A stretch of 64,000 nucleotides of DNA, taken from NCBI RefSeq assembly GCF_013401555.1, contig NZ_CP058552.1:6014001-6078000 (forward strand), written 5' to 3'. The notes below the pieces were generated by a model. It saw only the letters and a program-made list of their open reading frames with translations, searched no databases and was not told where the DNA came from. Positions 16,266-26,802 of the stretch are shown here, piece by piece. Positions within the stretch are counted from its first letter, which is position 1, and each line of letters begins with the position of its first letter. Source of the stretch: Paenibacillus sp. E222. GTDB lineage: Bacteria; Bacillota; Bacilli; Paenibacillales; Paenibacillaceae. The translations under genes and the position numbers were made by a program.

Positions 16266-18368
16266 CTATGATTGAGCCGGAGCTTCAGCAGTTAATACGG
16301 CTTTGCGGGACAAGTTGATACGGCCTTGAGGGTCAATTTCCGTTACTTTTACCGTAATGGAATCACCAATGGCAACAACATCCTCCACTTTAGCAACACG
16401 CTCTGTAGACAATTGTGAGATGTGTACCAGACCTTCTTTGTTCGGCAGCACCTCAACGAAAGCACCAAACTTCTCAACACGTTTTACTTTACCTACATAG
16501 ATCTCGCCGACCAGTACTTCACGCACAATGCCCTCGATGATCGATTTGGCTTTATCATTCATCTCTTGGTTTGAAGAGGCGATAAAGACACGTCCATCCT
16601 GTTCAATATCAATTTTAACACCGGTTTCCTCGATGATTTTGTTGATAATTTTACCACCTGCACCGATAACATCACGGATTTTGTCCGGATTGATATGCAT
16701 GGTTGTAATTTTAGGCGCATATTGTGACAACTGCTCACGTGGAGTTTTCATCACTTCGGTCATTTTGCTCAAGATGTGCATACGACCTTCTTTGGCTTGA
16801 GCCAATGCTTCGGACAAAATTTGACGATCAATACCATCAATTTTGATGTCCATTTGAATAGCTGTTACACCATCAGGTGTTCCTGCTACTTTGAAGTCCA
16901 TGTCACCGAGGTGATCTTCCATACCTTGAATATCGCTCAGGATGGATACATGATCTCCGTCTTTAATCAGACCCATAGCTACACCAGCTACTGGAGCTTT
17001 AATTGGTACACCTGCATCCATCATAGCCAATGTGCTGGCACAGATACTTGCCTGGGAAGTTGAACCGTTCGATTCCAATACTTCGGATACCAGACGAATC
17101 GTGTATGGGAAGTCTGTTTCGGAAGGAATTACTTTGGAAAGAGCACGCTCACCCAGAGCACCATGTCCGATTTCGCGACGACCTGGAGCACGCAATGGAC
17201 GAGCTTCACCTACGCTGAACGGTGGGAAGTTGTAGTGATGCATGAAACGTTTCGTTTCTTCAAGACTGATTCCGTCCAAAATCTGAACATCACCCAGTGC
17301 ACCAAGAGTACAAACGCTGAGCGCCTGTGTTTGTCCACGAGTGAACAGACCTGAACCGTGAGTACGTGGCAGCAGGGAAGTATCACATTCAATTGGACGG
17401 ATCTCAGCGAGTCCACGTCCATCCGGACGAACTTTATCATGTGTGATAAGACGACGCACTTCTTCTTTAACGATATCGTGCAGCACTTCTTTCACATCTT
17501 TGAGCAGTTCTGGAGTCTCAATATACTTCTCTTCGAAGTGAGCAACGGTTTCGTCATTCACGGCATCGATTGCATCCTGACGCGCATGTTTCTCAGCAAT
17601 TTTAACCGCTTCAACCAGACGAGCACTGGCGAACTCACGTACACTGCTGTTCACTTCAGCATTAACGGCATGCAATTTCACAGCCATTTTTTCTTTACCA
17701 GCCACTTGTACGAGTTGTTCAATGACTGCAACAATGTTCTTGATCTCGTCATGTCCGAACATGATTGCTTCAAGCATGATTTCTTCCGGAACTTCGTTCG
17801 CTTCCGCTTCAACCATCATGATGGCATCTTTGGTTCCTGCAACAACCAGTTCAATCTCACTTACCTCAAGCTGTGCAATCGTTGGGTTAATGATGAACTC
17901 ACCATTAATACGTCCAACTTTCACGCCACCAATCGGTCCGCTAAATGGAACATCCGAAATGCTCAGTGCAGCCGATGTACCGATCATGGCAGCAATTTGC
18001 GGTTCGCAGTCCTGATCCACACTCATAACGATATTAAGTACTTGTACATCATTCCGGAAACCTTCCGGGAACAAAGGACGGATTGGACGGTCTGTCAAAC
18101 GGCTCGAAAGAATTGCTTTCTCACTTGGTCTGCCTTCACGTTTAATAAATCCACCTGGGATTTTACCTACGGCATACAATCTTTCTTCATAGTTTACCGT
18201 TAATGGGAAAAAGTCCAGATCTTTAGGCTCACTTGATGCTGTCACGGTACACAATACAACGGTATCCCCGTACGTTACCTTAACGGCAGCATTAGCCTGC
18301 TTGGCCAAACGCCCTGTTTCAAGCGTAAGCGTTCTTCCACCAAGCTGCATTTCAACACGCTGTTCCAT
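16266..18368 (-). CDS. pnp: Polynucleotide phosphorylase
   Basis: Phosphorolytic 3'-5' exoribonuclease of the RNA degradation machinery, about 700 residues. Two RNase PH-like domains flank an alpha-helical region. They are followed by a KH domain with [11 protein letters not shown] (about 555-565) and an S1 domain ([20 protein letters not shown] onward). The start at 18368 is seven bases after AGGAGGG; ten extra codons upstream in the same frame have no ribosome-binding site. It follows rpsO with two hairpins between, a common arrangement that separates the levels of S15 and PNPase. Confidence 0.97.
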   Translation of the reverse strand: MEQRVEMQLGGRTLTLETGRLAKQANAAVKVTYGDTVVLCTVTASSEPKDLDFFPLTVNYEERLYAVGKIPGGFIKREGRPSEKAILSSRLTDRPIRPLFPEGFRNDVQVLNIVMSVDQDCEPQIAAMIGTSAALSISDVPFSGPIGGVKVGRINGEFIINPTIAQLEVSEIELVVAGTKDAIMMVEAEANEVPEEIMLEAIMFGHDEIKNIVAVIEQLVQVAGKEKMAVKLHAVNAEVNSSVREFASARLVEAVKIAEKHARQDAIDAVNDETVAHFEEKYIETPELLKDVKEVLHDIVKEEVRRLITHDKVRPDGRGLAEIRPIECDTSLLPRTHGSGLFTRGQTQALSVCTLGALGDVQILDGISLEETKRFMHHYNFPPFSVGEARPLRAPGRREIGHGALGERALSKVIPSETDFPYTIRLVSEVLESNGSTSQASICASTLAMMDAGVPIKAPVAGVAMGLIKDGDHVSILSDIQGMEDHLGDMDFKVAGTPDGVTAIQMDIKIDGIDRQILSEALAQAKEGRMHILSKMTEVMKTPREQLSQYAPKITTMHINPDKIRDVIGAGGKIINKIIEETGVKIDIEQDGRVFIASSNQEMNDKAKSIIEGIVREVLVGEIYVGKVKRVEKFGAFVEVLPNKEGLVHISQLSTERVAKVEDVVAIGDSITVKVTEIDPQGRINLSRKAVLTAEAPAQS

Positions 18369-18472
18369 GAAATCCCTCCTTTTATTCGTTCCTAACACAA
18401 TGGATTCTGCATTTTCACAGTATTTCCTGCTTGTCCTGTATTCATTAACTCCACAGCAACATGCTCACTTGC

Positions 18473-18496
18473 AAAACAAAAGCTCCTTGCGGAGCC
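18473..18496 (-). terminator. Small hairpin with U-rich tail in the rpsO-pnp spacer
   Basis: GGCTCC GCAA GGAGC(T) on the minus strand (18481-18496) followed by TTTTGTTTT (18472-18480). It is the second of two hairpins before pnp and could be a partial terminator or an RNA-processing site. Confidence 0.55.
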
Positions 18497-18531
18497 ATCA
18501 GCTACAAATATATGGCAACATGTTCATCTAC

Positions 18532-18598
18532 AAAACAACCCGGCTGTAAGCTCCGCTTGTCCTTTTAGACAAAGGAATGACGGATAACAGCCAGGTTG
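18532..18598 (-). terminator. Terminator after rpsO
   Basis: Long stem: CAACC-t-GGCTGTTA on one arm (about 18585-18598) pairs with TTACAGCC-g-GGTTG (18536-18549), with an inner hairpin and a short U-run (18532-18535). It may allow some readthrough into pnp, since I see no strong pnp promoter. Confidence 0.65.
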
Positions 18599-18620
18599 AT
18601 TTTGAAAACATGTACGATAA

Positions 18621-18890
18621 TTAACGACGCAATCCGAGTTTTTCGATCAGTGCGCTGTAACGTTTAACATCTTTGTTTTTCACGTAAGCCAAAAGCTTAC
18701 GACGTTGACCTACCATTTTCAAAAGTCCACGACGTGAGTGGTGGTCTTTCTTATGCGTACGCAAGTGGTCTGTCAAACTTCTGATGTTTTCCGTAAGGAT
18801 AGCAACTTGCACCTCAGGTGATCCAGTATCGGACTCATGAGTTTTGTGCTCGTCGATCAGTTGTTGTTTACGTTCTTGAGTCAATGCCAT
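18621..18890 (-). CDS. rpsO: 30S ribosomal protein S15
   Basis: Primary 16S rRNA-binding protein of the small subunit platform, 89 residues as usual. The ATG at 18890 follows AAGGAGG; a 19-codon upstream extension of the frame is not plausible. Family signatures include [14 protein letters not shown] and [11 protein letters not shown]. It has its own promoter and a roughly 95-base structured leader, in line with the autogenous regulation known for rpsO in other bacteria. Confidence 0.98.
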   Translation of the reverse strand: MALTQERKQQLIDEHKTHESDTGSPEVQVAILTENIRSLTDHLRTHKKDHHSRRGLLKMVGQRRKLLAYVKNKDVKRYSALIEKLGLRR

Positions 18891-18992
18891 CCTATTCACC
18901 TCCTTCATTATAATCGCCATTAGCCTCGTCACCGCCGGTGAGAGCAAGTAACCAAGCCAAGGTTATTGTTGTCTCAATCGACAACGTAGTAC
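18891..18992 (-). promoter_or_regulatory. rpsO 5' leader with hairpins, candidate S15 autoregulatory site
   Basis: The leader carries a perfect 6-bp hairpin GTTGTC/GACAAC (18967-18984) and a GC-rich TCACC-GGC-GGTGA hairpin closer to the start codon. S15 leaders in several bacterial lineages bind S15 and repress translation; here that is an inference from position and structure only. Confidence 0.35.
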
Positions 18993-19001
18993 ATTATATC
19001 A
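18993..19001 (-). promoter_or_regulatory. Extended -10 promoter of rpsO
   Basis: Minus strand TGATATAAT (TGnTATAAT), 103 bases before the rpsO start, with a weak TTTACT element 18 bases upstream of the -10. Confidence 0.5.
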
Positions 19002-19048
19002 TAGTTGCCCAGACAAAGTAAATGTAAACATGTATTTTGTCCTGAGCC

Positions 19049-19987
19049 TTAGGTTAACAGGCGGGCGGCGGTTAATGCATCTTCACGAATCTGACTGATC
19101 AAAGCATCAATAGAGTCAAATTTTCGCTCTGCACGAATGTAGTGAACGAGATCAACCTTTAATTCCTGGTCATATATCTGCCCATCAAAATCAAGCAAGT
19201 GCACCTCAAACGTAGGTTTCATCCCGTTTTCGTGAAAGGTAGGTTTCACACCAAGGTTCATAACGCCACGCAGTTCCTGCTCCCCATACTGCACACGAAC
19301 AGCGTAAACGCCTTTCGCTGGCGTAACATAATGATCCGTAAGTTCAAGGTTAGCGGTAGGAAAACCAATGGTCCGCCCACGTTTCTCTCCATGAATTACA
19401 ATTCCCCTGATGCTGTAAGGTCGGCCGAGCCATTGGCTGGCTTCGTCCATTTCTCCACGTTTCAATAGGCCACGAATGAGAGAACTGCTTACCTTCTCAC
19501 CATTTAACAGGAATGGAGGTACAGTTTCCACCGTCATTTCGCCTTCTCCCAATGTGCGAAGAAGCTGCTCATCCCCTGCTCCCTTGTGACCGAAGCGGAA
19601 GTCAAAACCAACGACCGCTGTTCGAGTCTGAAGCGGAAGCAGCAGATCATGTGCAAACTGCTGCGGCGTCAATTTTGAGAACTCCTCATTGAATTCAACC
19701 ACATAAAGTACGTCTACACCCATCCCTGCCAGGATGTCTTCTTTATCTCTCAAGGGAGTTAGATAACCCTCGTAATCCCCTTTGCGCATAACTTCCTTCG
19801 GATGAGGATGAAAGGTCATCACCGCTGCCTGCATGCCCGTTTCGCGTGCAATGCGGACAGCTGACAAAATGACACTTGCATGTCCGAGATGCAGCCCGTC
19901 AAATTGACCGATCGCAAGCACTTGGGGATGTGTGCCCTGAACAGCCGATTGTAACGTCTGCGGATAGGTTAGCATTACGGTTTTCAC
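19049..19987 (-). CDS. ribF: Bifunctional riboflavin kinase / FAD synthetase
   Basis: Converts riboflavin to FMN and FMN to FAD. The N-terminal nucleotidyltransferase domain has the QFDGLHLGH motif (near residues 27-35) and SSLIRGLL; the C-terminal flavokinase domain (about 185-310) has GRTIGFPTANLE. About 312 residues. The ribosome-binding site AGGTG fits a GTG start at 19987 better than the ATG two codons upstream, which overlaps it. It is the last gene of the rimP-nusA-infB operon, after truB. Confidence 0.95.
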   Translation of the reverse strand: MKTVMLTYPQTLQSAVQGTHPQVLAIGQFDGLHLGHASVILSAVRIARETGMQAAVMTFHPHPKEVMRKGDYEGYLTPLRDKEDILAGMGVDVLYVVEFNEEFSKLTPQQFAHDLLLPLQTRTAVVGFDFRFGHKGAGDEQLLRTLGEGEMTVETVPPFLLNGEKVSSSLIRGLLKRGEMDEASQWLGRPYSIRGIVIHGEKRGRTIGFPTANLELTDHYVTPAKGVYAVRVQYGEQELRGVMNLGVKPTFHENGMKPTFEVHLLDFDGQIYDQELKVDLVHYIRAERKFDSIDALISQIREDALTAARLLT

Positions 19988-20053
19988 AATCATTCACCTG
20001 CATTTCACTTGATAGGCCAGGCTTGAGTACCACCACTCAAACCAGAAACCTCT

Positions 20054-20977
20054 TTATTCCGGTAAAAAGACTTTAACAGCTCTCACCGTTGCTTTCAATT
20101 CATCCCGCTCAAATATCCCCAGAAACGTTCCATCCTGATCATATAACCGCAGTAGACCAGGTTGCTCTGCAGGCGGTTCGAGCAAACGCGCCGACAATTT
20201 CTGGCCCTGAAGTGCTCCTTTGGCTTGATCCGCACCCACCGTATGTGCCGGAATGGACGAAATGGCTTCATCAACCGGAATCAACACTTCGGCTAATGTT
20301 CCATCAGTCATACGTTGTTCCACTTCTTCAAAATGAAGGCAATGATCAGCAGAAATCCCTGCCGATATCGTGCGCTCCAGGTGTAGCATAGTAGACGGAT
20401 ATCCCAATTTTTTGCCGATATCCACGCATAACGTTCGAATATATGTCCCTTTGGAACATAAAGCGCGGAACGATATATCCGTAGTGTCGCCTTGATTTTC
20501 AATTCCTGTCAATTCGAGCTCATAGATCGTAACTTCACGGCTCTTGCGCTCTACCGTCTTGCCTTCACGAGCAAGCTCGTAGAGGCGTTTCCCATCCACT
20601 TTGACCGCAGAATACATAGGCGGAACCTGTGAGATAGTGCCTACGAATTGCTCAAGCACCTGCTGAACCTGTTCCTCTGTCACTTCAACGGCCTTCTCCG
20701 ACCGCTCAATAACCTCACCCGTCATATCCTCCGTGTCTGTAGACAGACCCAGACGTAGCGTTGCCAGGTATTCCTTGGGAAGCTCCTGCATGTACTCCAC
20801 CACACGGGTTGCCCGTCCAAGACAGAGCGGAAGTACGCCAGTAACTTGCGGGTCCAATGTACCGGTATGACCAATACGTTTCATTTTGAGAATGCGACGC
20901 ATTTTGGCCACAACATCATGAGAAGTAAATCCCGCTGGTTTGTACACCGGAAGTATACCTTCGAATGGTTTTACCAT
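20054..20977 (-). CDS. truB: tRNA pseudouridine(55) synthase TruB
   Basis: Makes pseudouridine 55 in the T-loop of tRNAs. The protein has 307 residues and the catalytic aspartate D42 in HTGTLDP, followed by GVLPLCLGRATR, and a C-terminal PUA-like extension. The ATG at 20977 has AGGTG upstream and overlaps the nrnA stop by seven bases; the frame continues upstream inside nrnA without a start signal. Order rbfA-nrnA-truB-ribF is as in Bacillus. Confidence 0.96.
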   Translation of the reverse strand: MVKPFEGILPVYKPAGFTSHDVVAKMRRILKMKRIGHTGTLDPQVTGVLPLCLGRATRVVEYMQELPKEYLATLRLGLSTDTEDMTGEVIERSEKAVEVTEEQVQQVLEQFVGTISQVPPMYSAVKVDGKRLYELAREGKTVERKSREVTIYELELTGIENQGDTTDISFRALCSKGTYIRTLCVDIGKKLGYPSTMLHLERTISAGISADHCLHFEEVEQRMTDGTLAEVLIPVDEAISSIPAHTVGADQAKGALQGQKLSARLLEPPAEQPGLLRLYDQDGTFLGIFERDELKATVRAVKVFLPE

Positions 20978-21948
20978 TGAGTATTCACCTGCTTCAGCAC
21001 GAGTGTGACGATATCTTCCAACTTGCCTTCTACGCGACATCCAGCTGCGAGAACATGTCCGCCTCCACCAAAGTTCTGTGCAAGCGCGGCCACATCAACC
21101 TTGCCAGCAGACCGAAGAGATACTTTCACCGCATTGTCATTGATCACTTTAAAAAAGATGCCCACTTCCACACCTTGAATGTTACGCGGGTAATTGACTA
21201 CCCCTTCAAGATCTTCATTGGCCGCTCCACAAGCGATCATATCTTCTGGTGTAATGACTACCCAAGCAATCCTGCCATCGTCAGTCATTTGCAGACTTGA
21301 AAGTGCCTGATTCAATATACGGACTTGGGGAAGCGTAACCTGTTCAAGCAAAATCTGTGCAAGATAAGGTCCGTCCACACCATGTTCAAGCAATTTGGAT
21401 GCGGTGGTCATCACATTAGGACTCGTATTGGCATAGCGGAATCCACCTGTGTCTGTTAGCAACCCCGTATAGACTGCTGTAGCCACATCCTTATTCCATT
21501 TCACTGGGAAAAGGTTGAGGAAATCAAATAGAATTTCAGCTGTTGCTGCGGCATCTGGCTTAATGATGTTTACTGTACCATACGCGTCATTGGTTGGATG
21601 ATGATCAATATTTAAAATGACAGCATCTTCTGCGAAATAATGTCGAGTCAGGCCTACTCTGGAAAAGTCTGCACAATCCACACAGATTATCGCTTTATAT
21701 TTCCGTTCCGGTGGTTGTTCGGTCATGTTCACAATCTTGCCAGCTTCCCACAAAAAATTCATGCGCTGTGGAATTTCACCTTCATTAATCATCGTGAATG
21801 TCTTGCCCAGACATGACAGCAGCCAGCCCACCGTTACCGTCGAGCTGACTGCGTCACCGTCCGGCTGTACATGCGACACGACCAGGTAATCATCATGCTC
21901 CAGCAGAAATTGCTTTCCGTCCTGAAGCGCCTGTTCATAAGTGTGCAT
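20971..21948 (-). CDS. nrnA: Bifunctional oligoribonuclease / pAp phosphatase NrnA (DHH family)
   Basis: Degrades short RNA oligonucleotides and dephosphorylates 3',5'-pAp. The 325-residue DHH/DHHA1 phosphoesterase has PDGDAV (D30, D32), VDCAD (D91), the DHH triad at 115-117 in NIDHHPTND, and the C-terminal substrate motif GGGGHVLAAG. The ATG at 21948 follows AGGAGACGG. It lies 20 bases after rbfA and overlaps truB. Confidence 0.95.
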   Translation of the reverse strand: MHTYEQALQDGKQFLLEHDDYLVVSHVQPDGDAVSSTVTVGWLLSCLGKTFTMINEGEIPQRMNFLWEAGKIVNMTEQPPERKYKAIICVDCADFSRVGLTRHYFAEDAVILNIDHHPTNDAYGTVNIIKPDAAATAEILFDFLNLFPVKWNKDVATAVYTGLLTDTGGFRYANTSPNVMTTASKLLEHGVDGPYLAQILLEQVTLPQVRILNQALSSLQMTDDGRIAWVVITPEDMIACGAANEDLEGVVNYPRNIQGVEVGIFFKVINDNAVKVSLRSAGKVDVAALAQNFGGGGHVLAAGCRVEGKLEDIVTLVLKQVNTQW

Positions 21949-21967
21949 TGCCGTCTCCTTTATGCTG

Positions 21968-22327
21968 TTACTCGGATTCGTTCTTGTCGGTACCGATATC
22001 ACCAAGCAGCTTCTCAATTCGGCTGCCATATGCAATAGATTCGTCAATCTTGAATATCAACTCGGGAACATGTCGAAAACGGATACGCTTGCCCAGTTCC
22101 GAACGCAAAAATCCATTTGCTTTTGCCAACGCTTTAAGCGAGTTATCCTTTTGTTCCTGTTCACCGAAGACACTCAGATAAACCTTGGCTTGCGACAAGT
22201 CGCCTGTAACTTCGACTCCCGTTACGGTAATAAAGCCGATACGAGGATCTTTCAGTTCAGACTGGATGAGCAGACTTAATTCTTTCTTAATCTGCTCGCC
22301 CACTCTACCTGTACGAATCTTAGCCAT
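21968..22327 (-). CDS. rbfA: 30S ribosome-binding factor A
   Basis: KH-type RNA-binding assembly factor needed for late 30S maturation and 16S rRNA 5'-end processing. 119 residues, usual length, with RTGRVGEQIKKELS at the start and the KH-like core ITVTGVEVTGDLSQAKVYLS. It follows infB by 25 bases. Confidence 0.97.
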   Translation of the reverse strand: MAKIRTGRVGEQIKKELSLLIQSELKDPRIGFITVTGVEVTGDLSQAKVYLSVFGEQEQKDNSLKALAKANGFLRSELGKRIRFRHVPELIFKIDESIAYGSRIEKLLGDIGTDKNESE

Positions 22328-22352
22328 TGTTGTTCACCTCATGCTTCCTTGC

Positions 22353-24935
22353 TTATCGTTGTACTGTCTCCATAATGAAGGCTTCGATAACGTCGCCTTC
22401 TTTGAGATCATTGTATTTATCCAGCGTGATACCACACTCATAGCCTTGAGCTACTTCTTTGGCATCATCTTTGTAACGTTTCAGGGAATCCAGCTTGCCT
22501 TCGTAAAGGACGATTCCATCACGAATCAGGCGTGCTTCCGCGGAACGCGTAATTTTACCAGAGGTAACCATACATCCAGCAATGGTGCCGACTTTACTGA
22601 TGGAGAACGTGCTACGAACTTCAGCATGACCGATTACTTTTTCTTTGTAAATCGGATCAAGCATACCTTTCATCGCTTGTTCAATTTCTTCGATAACGCT
22701 GTAGATCACGCGATGCAGACGAATGTCTACTTGCTCTTGATCTGCCGTCGCTTTCGCCTGATTATCAGGACGAACGTTGAAACCAATCACGATGGCATTG
22801 GATGCTGCAGCCAAAATGATGTCGGACTCTGTGATCGCACCAGCGCCGCTATGAATGATTTTCACGCGTACACCTTCAACTTCGATCTTCGCAAGGGAAC
22901 CTTTCAATGCTTCAACCGAACCTTGTACGTCACCTTTGATGATAACGTTCAGGTCTTTGATTTCACCGTCTTTGATGTGTTGGAACAAATCGTCCAATGT
23001 CACACGTGTGTTTGTACCCAGATCGGATTCACGTTGTGTAATGGCACGTTTGTCGGCGATAGAACGCGCTTTACGCTCATCCTCGAACACCATGAATGGA
23101 TCTCCCGCACCTGGAACTTCAGTCAGACCGGTAATTTCTACAGGTGTTGAAGGTCCAGCTTCTTTTAAACGGCGACCTTTGTCATTCACCATCGCACGTA
23201 CGCGACCGAAACAGTTACCTGCAACAAAAGCATCTCCGACTTTCAGTGTACCGTGCTGTACAAGAATACGGGCAACTGGGCCACGTCCTTTATCCAGCTC
23301 GGCTTCGATCACTGTACCACGGGCACGTTTGTCCGGGTTCGCTTTGTACTCGTTCACTTCTGCAACGAGCAGGATCATTTCAAGCAGACCTTCCAGACCA
23401 ATTCTTTGTTTCGCCGAAACGTTAACAAAGATGGTGTCGCCGCCCCACTCTTCCGGAACGAGTTCATAGTTAGTCAATTCTTGTTTTACTTTATCTGCAT
23501 CTGCACCCGGCTTATCAATTTTGTTGACAGCTACGATAATTGGCAGTCCAGCCGCTTTGGCATGGTTAATCGCCTCAACGGTTTGTGGCATAACACCATC
23601 ATCTGCAGCTACAACAATAATGGTAATATCCGTAACCTGTGCTCCACGTGCACGCATAGCGGTAAACGCTTCGTGACCCGGTGTATCCAGGAACGTAATT
23701 TTTTTGTTGTTAATTTCAACTTGATAAGCACCGATATGCTGCGTGATACCGCCTGCTTCTCCGCCCGTTACATTCGTTGAACGAATCGCATCAAGCAATG
23801 TTGTTTTACCATGGTCAACGTGACCCATGATCGTAACTACCGGTGGACGAGATTGCAAATCTGCAGGATCATCATTCTCTTCCAGAGTTTCGAAGCGGTC
23901 ATCTTCAAGGACAATTTTCACTTCAACCTCAACACCGAACTCTCCAGCAAGCAGCAGGATTGTTTCGATATCAAGCTCTTGGTTAATCGTTGCCATAACA
24001 CCCATTGCGATGAGTTTTTTGATAACTTCGGAAGCATCTTTATGAAGCAGCTTCGCTGTTTCACCAACAGTCATATCACCACGTACGATGATTTTCTTAG
24101 GTGTGTTATCGATTTTCTCACGTTGTTGATACTGTTGTTGATTTCTGTTGCGATTGTTCTTGCCACCACGATTACCGCGGAAGTTGCCGCCACGGTTGTC
24201 GTCATAACGACGTCCACCGCCACCGCTGTTCGAACGATTGCCGCTATTGTTGTTATTGCCGGAATTACCTTGACCGCCTCTGCGTTGGCCTTGTCCTGAG
24301 CTCTGTCCTTGGCCACCAGTACGGTTGCCGCCAGTGCCCGTGTTGCCACCGCTGTTCGGTCCTGCGCTTCTTGTTTGACCGCCACCAGTGTTCGATGGAC
24401 GTTGACCCGTACTTTGAGGACGGGATGCTGTACTGCTTTGTCCACCTTGAGCTGGTCTTGGACGATTACTGGATTGTCCTCCTTGGCTTGAGCCTTGGGA
24501 AGAGTTTGTTCTGTTGCGGCTGTCTTGGCCGCTAGGTCTTTGGGAGCCATTGTTATTGTTGGAATTTGGTCTATTGTTCATACCTACCTGCTTTTCCTGT
24601 TGTATTTTTGTTTGTACGGGACTACCGGATGGTTTGCTGCTATTCGGCGTGTTCACTCCGCCGGCCGGCTTGTTGCTGTCCACTGTTTTGTCACTGCGCA
24701 CTGACGAAGTAGCAACGGATTTTGCTTCGTTGCTTTGTTTGGAAGCGGCAGTGGATTTTATATCTTTAAAAAATTGTTCCACCTTACCGACTGAACCATT
24801 CTCCATGACACTCATATGATTGTTTACGGGAATATCCAGCTTTTTAAGAATGGTTATAATTTCTTTACTACTCATATTAAGGGACTTCGCATATTCATAA
24901 ACTCGCAATTTATCCTTGTTTTCCTGTTTACTCAA
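22353..24935 (-). CDS. infB: Translation initiation factor IF-2
   Basis: GTPase that brings fMet-tRNA to the 30S subunit and promotes subunit joining. The 860-residue protein has an N-terminal IF2_N helical domain (1-55), a long low-complexity linker rich in Gly, Asn, Gln, Ser and Arg with RGG-like repeats (about 62-272), a second IF2_N-like domain (about 280-340), the G domain with GHVDHGKT (371-378), DTPGHEAF and NKID, and C-terminal domains ending [10 protein letters not shown]. The start is TTG after GGAGGTGG and overlaps the ylxQ stop by eight bases. Confidence 0.98.
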   Translation of the reverse strand: MSKQENKDKLRVYEYAKSLNMSSKEIITILKKLDIPVNNHMSVMENGSVGKVEQFFKDIKSTAASKQSNEAKSVATSSVRSDKTVDSNKPAGGVNTPNSSKPSGSPVQTKIQQEKQVGMNNRPNSNNNNGSQRPSGQDSRNRTNSSQGSSQGGQSSNRPRPAQGGQSSTASRPQSTGQRPSNTGGGQTRSAGPNSGGNTGTGGNRTGGQGQSSGQGQRRGGQGNSGNNNNSGNRSNSGGGGRRYDDNRGGNFRGNRGGKNNRNRNQQQYQQREKIDNTPKKIIVRGDMTVGETAKLLHKDASEVIKKLIAMGVMATINQELDIETILLLAGEFGVEVEVKIVLEDDRFETLEENDDPADLQSRPPVVTIMGHVDHGKTTLLDAIRSTNVTGGEAGGITQHIGAYQVEINNKKITFLDTPGHEAFTAMRARGAQVTDITIIVVAADDGVMPQTVEAINHAKAAGLPIIVAVNKIDKPGADADKVKQELTNYELVPEEWGGDTIFVNVSAKQRIGLEGLLEMILLVAEVNEYKANPDKRARGTVIEAELDKGRGPVARILVQHGTLKVGDAFVAGNCFGRVRAMVNDKGRRLKEAGPSTPVEITGLTEVPGAGDPFMVFEDERKARSIADKRAITQRESDLGTNTRVTLDDLFQHIKDGEIKDLNVIIKGDVQGSVEALKGSLAKIEVEGVRVKIIHSGAGAITESDIILAAASNAIVIGFNVRPDNQAKATADQEQVDIRLHRVIYSVIEEIEQAMKGMLDPIYKEKVIGHAEVRSTFSISKVGTIAGCMVTSGKITRSAEARLIRDGIVLYEGKLDSLKRYKDDAKEVAQGYECGITLDKYNDLKEGDVIEAFIMETVQR

Positions 24936-25257
24936 TATACTCCACCTCCGACATTATACCGACTTGCTTGGAGATCATTTTTGCAAACCCTCGATCCGTT
25001 ACTGCAAGAACAACCCGCGTTTCTTTACCGATACTTGAGCCCAGACTATCCCGGTCAAATCCGATCACCAGTGGAACGTTATATGTCCCACATTTGTCGC
25101 GAAATTTCTTTTGTGTATTGGCCGAGGCGTCACCCGCAACAATAACCATTTTAGCTTCGGAAGAACGGATCGCTTTAAGTACAATTTCTTCACCTGTTAC
25201 AAGTTTGCCTGCACGCATGGAGAGTCCCAGATAAGACAATGTTTTATTATTCATCAT
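24928..25257 (-). CDS. ylxQ: L7Ae-family RNA-binding protein YlxQ
   Basis: Small ribosomal-protein L7Ae/L30e-like protein, about 109 residues, that binds kink-turn-type RNA; the precise role is not established. Core motifs are [11 protein letters not shown] and MVIVAGDAS. The ATG at 25257 has GGAG seven bases upstream; a GTG two codons before it is also open. It is nested between rnpM and infB with overlaps on both sides, which implies tight translational coupling in the nusA-infB operon. Confidence 0.93.
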   Translation of the reverse strand: MMNNKTLSYLGLSMRAGKLVTGEEIVLKAIRSSEAKMVIVAGDASANTQKKFRDKCGTYNVPLVIGFDRDSLGSSIGKETRVVLAVTDRGFAKMISKQVGIMSEVEYIE

Positions 25258-25555
25258 GTTCACGCTCCTGCGCTGCGATGAATTCGTCCTCTACCGCAAC
25301 GAAATCAGCTGCCAATTGCTCATAAATTTCCGGTGAGACTTTGCCTTTTAGCGCCCGATCCAAAGACCGGTTTTTGAGTGCAAGCTTAAAACAGGACTCT
25401 TTGCCGCATAAATAAGCACCACGTCCGGATTTTTTGCCAGTCAAATCGATCAGCACTTCATCCTCTGGCGTTTTAACGATACGGATCAGCTGCTTTTTGG
25501 GCATCATTTCCTGACACGCCACACATTTGCGCAGCGGTACTTTTTTTGTTTTCAT
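25247..25555 (-). CDS. rnpM: RnpM (YlxR), RNA-binding modulator of RNase P
   Basis: A 102-residue member of the YlxR family with motifs RKCVACQEM, IDLTGKKSGRGAYLC and KESCFKLALK. The B. subtilis protein binds RNase P RNA and modulates its activity. It lies 26 bases after nusA and overlaps ylxQ. Confidence 0.94.
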   Translation of the reverse strand: MKTKKVPLRKCVACQEMMPKKQLIRIVKTPEDEVLIDLTGKKSGRGAYLCGKESCFKLALKNRSLDRALKGKVSPEIYEQLAADFVAVEDEFIAAQEREHDE

Positions 25556-25581
25556 ACGTTATCGCCCCCCCGTGCTTTACT

Positions 25582-26679
25582 TTAGTCGACGGAGACGGAA
25601 TCTTGGTGCATTTCCGAAGAAGAATCTTTCTCTCTGCCGAATTCCTGTTCCGCCTGGCTCTCGCTCTTAATGTCGATTTTCCAGCCGGTCAGTTTGGCTG
25701 CCAATCGGGCATTTTGGCCTTTGATCCCAATGGCGAGGGACAGCTGATAGTCAGGAACAATAACCCGAGCCATCTTTTCTTCCTCGAATACTTGAACTTC
25801 CAATACTTTGGAAGGACTAAGTGCATTAGCCACATATTCGTCTACCTGGTCGGAGAAACGAACGATGTCAATTTTTTCACCGCGCAGCTCACCCACAATG
25901 GTCTGCACGCGCATTCCCTTCGGACCTACACATGATCCAACCGGATCAACTTCCTCATTGCGGGAATGAACAGCAATCTTGGAGCGGAAGCCCGCTTCAC
26001 GGGCGACGGAGCGAATCTCGACCACACCGTCAAAAATTTCAGGTACTTCCAGTTCAAAGAGACGTTTCAACAAGCCCGGATGGGTACGGGACAAAATGAT
26101 TTGCGGCCCTTTGGTCGTATTCTCGACCTTGGTGATGTACGCTTTAATACGGTCACCATGAACAAACTTCTCGTTCGGCATCAATTCGGTCAGCGGTAAG
26201 GCCGCTTCGATTTTGCCCAGATCGATGTAGATATTGCGCAAATCCTGACGCTGCACCACTCCCGTAACGATATCTTCTTCCTTATCAACGAAAGCGTTGT
26301 AGATCAGGCCGCGTTCGGCTTCACGAATCCGCTGGGTCACTACCTGTTTGGCAGTCTGTGCGGCGATACGTCCGAAATCACGCGGCGTAACTTCAATCTC
26401 CGCAATATCTTCCAGCTGGAAGTGTGGGTTGATCTCTCGTGCAGCAGGCAATGAAATTTCGGTACGTGAATCCAGAACTTCTTCTACGATCAATTTGCGG
26501 GCGTATACCCGGATAACACCCGTATTACGGTTCATGTCAACACGCACATTCTGGGCGGTGTTGAAATTACGCTTGTAGCTGGAGATGAGTGCTGCCTCGA
26601 TCGCTTCAAACAGCACATCCTTGCTGATCCCTTTTTCCCGCTCCAATTCATTCATTGCTTCAATAAAATCCATACTCAT
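25582..26679 (-). CDS. nusA: Transcription termination/antitermination factor NusA
   Basis: RNA polymerase-binding factor that modulates pausing, intrinsic termination and rRNA antitermination. 365 residues: N-terminal polymerase-binding domain (1-125), S1 domain (about 130-200) and two KH domains (GPKGMRVQTI and GIKGQNARLAAKL). It lacks the C-terminal acidic repeats of enterobacterial NusA, as is normal in Firmicutes. The ATG at 26679 follows AAAGGGGG. Confidence 0.97.
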   Translation of the reverse strand: MSMDFIEAMNELEREKGISKDVLFEAIEAALISSYKRNFNTAQNVRVDMNRNTGVIRVYARKLIVEEVLDSRTEISLPAAREINPHFQLEDIAEIEVTPRDFGRIAAQTAKQVVTQRIREAERGLIYNAFVDKEEDIVTGVVQRQDLRNIYIDLGKIEAALPLTELMPNEKFVHGDRIKAYITKVENTTKGPQIILSRTHPGLLKRLFELEVPEIFDGVVEIRSVAREAGFRSKIAVHSRNEEVDPVGSCVGPKGMRVQTIVGELRGEKIDIVRFSDQVDEYVANALSPSKVLEVQVFEEEKMARVIVPDYQLSLAIGIKGQNARLAAKLTGWKIDIKSESQAEQEFGREKDSSSEMHQDSVSVD

Positions 26680-26802
26680 GAATGTTGATCCCCCTTTCAA
26701 ACATGGCATCTCATACGTAAAACGGCGAAAGGCTCTAAACTCATGAGCACCTTGCCGTTATCGTGAGATGTGTCTTTTTTCATTAATAAGTGAACAAGGC
26801 AC

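Noticed and set aside
17358..18203. 281-codon plus-strand ORF opposite pnp
   Set aside because: Antisense shadow of pnp with unnatural Phe/Asn/Thr/His-rich composition and no ribosome-binding site.
22185..23150. 321-codon plus-strand ORF opposite infB/rbfA
   Set aside because: It spans the end of infB, the gap and rbfA in antisense; composition and lack of signals mark it as a shadow.
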